Below, one piece after another: positions 1 through 5,026 of a stretch of 5,026 nt of DNA. Source of the DNA: Acidobacteriota bacterium (GTDB lineage Bacteria; Acidobacteriota; Aminicenantia; Aminicenantales; Saccharicenantaceae); NCBI GenBank assembly GCA_003476685.1, contig DMVN01000145.1:4484-9509 (forward strand), read 5' to 3'. Both the position numbers and the translations under genes were made by a program. Under the pieces are notes generated by a model that did not search any database, was not told the origin of the DNA, and saw only the letters and a program-made list of their open reading frames with translations. Numbering within the stretch: the first letter of the stretch is position 1; every line of letters starts with the position of its first letter.

Positions 1-165
1 CCGCCCGCCGATGATCGTTCCCCGACTGAACCTCCCTCGCGGCGTCTGATAGGTTTTGGTTACCCCGTATTCAGGTTTGTCAACAGGAGTGTTCAGCTCG
101 GTACCGCAGTAGCCGCAGAAGCGGGTAGCCTCGGCGTTTTCCTTTCCGCAGTTGGGGCATTTCAT
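1..165 (-). CDS. N-terminus of zinc-ribbon protein, probable Ser/Thr protein kinase (partial, runs off left edge)
   Basis: Fifty-five codons are visible, from the ATG at 165-163 to the window edge with no stop. The protein opens MKCPNCGKENAEATRFCGYC, a Cys4 zinc ribbon with two CxxC knuckles (C3, C6, C17, C20) spaced as in the small zinc-ribbon family that caps many bacterial regulators. A polar linker follows (about 22-46), then RGTIIGGR at the edge. In Hanks-type kinases with such a cap, a 'G..(I/F).GRY' stretch leads directly into the glycine-rich ATP loop, so I infer a cytoplasmic Ser/Thr kinase whose catalytic domain lies outside the window. The kinase call rests on this short stretch only; another zinc-ribbon protein, such as a membrane or FHA-domain protein, is possible. 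The start is favoured because the CPxC motif begins at residue 3 and a promoter sits just upstream. The ribosome site is weak (AAAGAG, about 8 bases before the ATG). Confidence 0.7.
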   Translation of the reverse strand, partial: MKCPNCGKENAEATRFCGYCGTELNTPVDKPEYGVTKTYQTPRGRFSRGTIIGGR

Positions 166-188
166 TAATTTATGCTCTTTTTGGTTTC

Positions 189-217
189 AGGATACCAGCA
201 TATATCGGGGCAGTCAA
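189..217 (-). promoter_or_regulatory. Sigma70-type promoter for the zinc-ribbon/kinase gene
   Basis: On the minus strand a -35 box TTGACT (217-212, 5 of 6 to consensus) is followed by a 17-base spacer and a -10 box TATCCT (194-189, 4 of 6). Transcription would start near 182, giving a leader of about 17-20 bases before the ATG at 165. The ideal spacing and position make this the best promoter candidate in the window. The -10 box is imperfect, and no start site can be proven from sequence. Confidence 0.5.
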
Positions 218-238
218 TCAACCTTTACCGGCCCGGGT

Positions 239-277
239 ATAACTCTAACTCCATTAGTATATACGAATAACCCTAAC
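239..277 (-). repeat. Spaced direct repeat upstream of the kinase-gene promoter (possible operator)
   Basis: On the minus strand GTTAGGGTTAT (277-267) and GTTAGAGTTAT (249-239) are 10 of 11 identical and start 28 bases apart. The perfect palindrome GTATATAC (257-264) lies between them. The nearer copy ends 21 bases upstream of the proposed -35 box. Two near-identical half-sites just above a -35 box are typical of an activator or repressor site, but no regulator family is recognised and chance in AT-rich DNA is possible. Confidence 0.3.
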
Positions 278-361
278 CTTTCTTTCATTATTTTTATTGT
301 CGGCTTTTTCCCTTATAACAATTAAGCAAAGCGGAGGTTATTATTTTTTCCTGATAACAAG

Positions 362-382
362 CCCGAGAGCTTTTCTGCCGGG
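362..382. other. Small GC-clamped hairpin in the spacer
   Basis: CCCG (362-365) pairs with CGGG (379-382), and AGA/TCT can extend the stem with a two-base bulge around a short T-rich loop. On the plus strand it is followed by TTTATTTG and preceded by AA, giving a weak terminator-like look in that direction. In the minus direction, the sense of the genes, it is followed only by CTTGTTAT. It could be a backup terminator for lacZ transcripts or have no function. Confidence 0.2.
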
Positions 383-439
383 TTTATTTGTAACTATCCG
401 TTAGGTCTGGCCGGTTATTTAGTTGCGGCCTGGCCTGGT

Positions 440-482
440 TAAAGCATCAACCAGCTTTACGGCGTTAGGGGTCAGCCTGACC
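440..482. repeat. Two adjacent inverted repeats in the spacer
   Basis: TAAAGC (440-445) and GCTTTA (454-459) form a perfect 6-base stem with an 8-base loop. Eleven bases further on lies GGTCAGCCTGACC (470-482), a perfect palindrome of 6-base arms around one central base. Neither is followed by a T-run on either strand, so neither is a standard intrinsic terminator. They could be protein-binding dyads or part of a folded 3' untranslated region of the beta-galactosidase transcript. No known family is recognised. Confidence 0.25.
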
Positions 483-570
483 GAAGCAACCAGGGAACGG
501 AGGCCATAATCTTGGGAAAGAATTGTCTATTCTGGCCCTCAGGCCTTAAGTCCGGTTAGCCTCTTTGGCC

Positions 571-597
571 AAAAAACAGAATACCAGAACCCTGGTA
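571..597 (-). terminator. Probable intrinsic terminator after the beta-galactosidase gene
   Basis: On the minus strand TACCAG (597-592), loop GGTT and CTGGTA (587-582) form a perfect 6-bp stem followed directly by TTCTGTTTTTT, 9 T of 11. It begins about 38 bases after the lacZ stop codon, where a terminator is expected. The stem is short and half A/T, so it may be weak. It would separate the beta-galactosidase transcript from the kinase-like gene, which has its own promoter. Confidence 0.45.
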
Positions 598-635
598 ACT
601 GCGGTTAAACCTTGAGCCCGGGGCTGACCGGACGG

Positions 636-3931
<3,296 letters not shown>

Positions 3932-3947
3932 TCCAAATATTTCAGGG

Positions 3948-3958
3948 TCTCTTAGAGA
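3948..3958. repeat. Short palindrome upstream of lacZ (possible operator)
   Basis: TCTCT-T-AGAGA is a perfect 11-base dyad with one central base. It lies about 17 bases upstream of the proposed -35 box. Its position suits a regulator site, but it is short and has no second copy here, so chance is a fair explanation. Confidence 0.2.
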
Positions 3959-3972
3959 TTAGCCGGGTGTTT

Positions 3973-3990
3973 AGGTTCGGGTTCAGGTTG
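3973..3990. repeat. Three tandem six-base units upstream of lacZ
   Basis: AGGTTC, GGGTTC and AGGTTG follow each other without gaps on the plus strand, each one base different from the first. The array is about 42 bases upstream of the proposed lacZ -35 box. It may be a small degenerate microsatellite or repeated half-sites for a regulator; the sequence does not distinguish them. Confidence 0.25.
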
Positions 3991-4079
3991 TTCAATAATT
4001 TAAGCCAGAGTTAAGGCGTTTGCTGGTCAGAAAATGTTGATGACAAAGAAGGCCGGATATTAAACCCACCTGTCTTTCG

Positions 4080-4112
4080 TGAGAATAATAAAGAGCACCA
4101 AGAAAATTCTCA
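4080..4112. repeat. Seven-base inverted repeat just after the nucleotidyltransferase gene
   Basis: TGAGAAT (4080-4086) and ATTCTCA (4106-4112) are perfect inverted arms with a 19-base A/T-rich spacer, about 28 bases past the stop codon of the nucleotidyltransferase. No T-run follows on the minus strand and the loop is large, so it is a poor intrinsic terminator. No good terminator is seen anywhere in 3885-4139, which leaves read-through into lacZ possible. The rest of this 255-base spacer holds no gene that I can support. Confidence 0.25.
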
Positions 4113-4139
4113 GACTAGGCTGAATAATTCTGGGGCCGA

Positions 4140-5026
4140 CTACGGCCACAATTTCTCAGGATACTTGCCTTCCCGGATCAATTTTCTCAAGCCCTCTTTC
4201 ACCCACGGTCGGTCTTCCTGGTAGGTGACGCCGTACCACTGGTCTTCTGTGGTCAGTACCCTGACCTTCGCTTTTTTCTCCCGGGAAAGAGCCCCGACCA
4301 CTTCTGGTATGTAAAACTCGGACTTGCTTAAATTGGTGGCCGGGTCTGACAGAAAATTCCGGAATCTGGTTTCCAGTTCGTCGAAGATGCTCGGAGTCAG
4401 CCCGAAGATGTTCATGGAAGCAATATCGTCAGGAGAGAGCGGGTGCCAGGTTTGCCCGTCTTCGGTATACCTGATGCCATCAGCAAATTTCTGGACCCTG
4501 GTCCGCTCGCGCAGGTCGAGCAGGTAACCGTCTTCTGATAGCCGGCAGATGCCCCGGGCCACATGTCCGTGCTCGGATAGAGTGTTTCCGAGCCGGTAGC
4601 CGACCAGGGCATAGTTATAATGACCGGGTTCGTCCTTAACTTCCCTCATGTAGTCAGCCAGCTTTTTTAGGGCATCGAAACCGTAGAAATCGTCAGCGTT
4701 GATGACCAGAAAATTTCCAGGAACAGCCGACCGACAGAGGAGGACGGCCTGGCCGGTTCCCCAGGGCTTGACCCGGTCAGCTGGCACCTTGAAACCTTCC
4801 GGGAGAGCCAGATCGAGTTCCTGGTAAACGTAGTAGACCCTGAAATAATTTTCGGCCCGGTTACCTATTTTTTCTCTGAATATATTTTCCAGGTCACGGC
4901 GGATGATAAAAACCACGTTTTCAATCCCGGCTCTCCGGGCGTCGAACAGGGAGTAGTCAATGATGAGTTCGCCGTTCGGCCCAACCGGGTCGACCTGTTT
5001 TAGACCGCCGTAGCGGCTGCCAATGC
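4140..5026 (-). CDS. Sugar-phosphate nucleotidyltransferase, NTP-transferase fold (partial, runs off right edge)
   Basis: The frame stays open from the stop at 4140 to the window edge, so the GTG at 4916 is an internal valine and not the start. About 295 residues are visible. The first complete codons read IGSRYGGLKQVDPVGPNGE, the nucleotide-binding signature (G-x-G-x-R...K) that in this family follows a short strand ending 'AAG'; only some ten N-terminal residues should be missing. Other motifs, numbered from that isoleucine, are PWGTGQA (about 87-93), a nucleotide-contacting loop, and INADDFYG (about 108-115), whose aspartates should bind the metal. The C-terminus ends KYPEKLW, usual for this group. 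The enzyme should be cytoplasmic and join a sugar-1-phosphate (or similar phosphate) to an NTP, releasing pyrophosphate. Relatives often sit beside an APH-fold kinase such as N-acetylhexosamine kinase, which suggests salvage of free hexoses. The exact sugar and nucleotide cannot be read from the sequence. It lies 255 bases upstream of lacZ on the same strand. Confidence 0.88.
   Translation of the reverse strand, partial: IGSRYGGLKQVDPVGPNGELIIDYSLFDARRAGIENVVFIIRRDLENIFREKIGNRAENYFRVYYVYQELDLALPEGFKVPADRVKPWGTGQAVLLCRSAVPGNFLVINADDFYGFDALKKLADYMREVKDEPGHYNYALVGYRLGNTLSEHGHVARGICRLSEDGYLLDLRERTRVQKFADGIRYTEDGQTWHPLSPDDIASMNIFGLTPSIFDELETRFRNFLSDPATNLSKSEFYIPEVVGALSREKKAKVRVLTTEDQWYGVTYQEDRPWVKEGLRKLIREGKYPEKLWP

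Larger units (their letters stand above)
166..635. other. 470-base spacer between beta-galactosidase and kinase-like gene
   Basis: No convincing gene is seen on either strand: reading frames are short, lack ribosome sites and carry no recognisable motif. The lacZ-proximal part (about 420-635) is GC-richer and holds several dyads: the terminator-like hairpin at 571-597, the palindrome TTTGGCCAAA (564-573), GGTCAGCCTGACC (470-482) and TAAAGC/GCTTTA (440-459). The part nearest the kinase-like gene (about 239-360) is AT-richer and carries the direct repeat and promoter region. It most likely ends one transcription unit and starts the next. An unrecognised small RNA or the remains of a decayed gene cannot be excluded. 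Confidence 0.6.

Noticed and set aside
400..406. GTTAGGT resembling an integron attC core site (GTTRRRY)
   Set aside because: No matching RYYYAAC partner at a suitable distance, no attC-like folded structure and no integrase or cassette arrangement.
438..510. Short plus-strand frame in the spacer that reads like a protein fragment
   Set aside because: Only about 24 codons before a stop, no start or ribosome site, and no family I recognise; the palindromes in it explain the apparent regularity.
4914..4916. GTG as the start codon of the nucleotidyltransferase
   Set aside because: The frame continues upstream to the window edge and encodes the diagnostic nucleotide-binding signature, so the real start is outside the window.

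Overview
The window holds three minus-strand genes and the spacers between them. From right to left, in transcription order, they are a sugar nucleotidyltransferase (cut by the right edge), a complete exported LacZ-type beta-galactosidase of glycoside hydrolase family 2, and the first 55 codons of a zinc-ribbon protein that is probably a Ser/Thr kinase (cut by the left edge). I see no tRNA, rRNA, CRISPR array, insertion sequence, integron site or phage gene.

Organism: the base composition is moderate and even. The beta-galactosidase has a Sec-type signal peptide, which fits a diderm that breaks down saccharides in its periplasm or outside the cell. A short Cys4 zinc ribbon leading into what looks like a kinase start is common in lineages rich in Hanks-type kinases, such as Aminicenantota, Acidobacteriota and relatives. 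I lean towards that kind of genome, but this is an inference from a few features and the window has no phylogenetic marker.

Layout: 1-165 is the kinase-like N-terminus. 166-635 is a 470-base spacer with a good sigma70-type promoter for the kinase-like gene, a spaced direct repeat just upstream of that promoter, several small dyads, and a probable terminator just after the beta-galactosidase. 636-3884 is the beta-galactosidase, with all the catalytic residues I checked. 3885-4139 is a 255-base spacer with a strong Shine-Dalgarno, a possible promoter and small repeats. 4140-5026 is the nucleotidyltransferase, which reads through the right edge in frame.

How they may work together: the beta-galactosidase would release galactose from exported or imported beta-galactosides. 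The nucleotidyltransferase could charge a sugar-1-phosphate to a nucleotide sugar. Together they suggest carbohydrate degradation or salvage, but the 255-base gap means co-transcription is not assured. The kinase-like gene has its own promoter and looks like a separate unit. The window looks mostly ordinary; I found no convincing undescribed system, and the open questions are in the regulatory spacers and in the genes beyond both edges.
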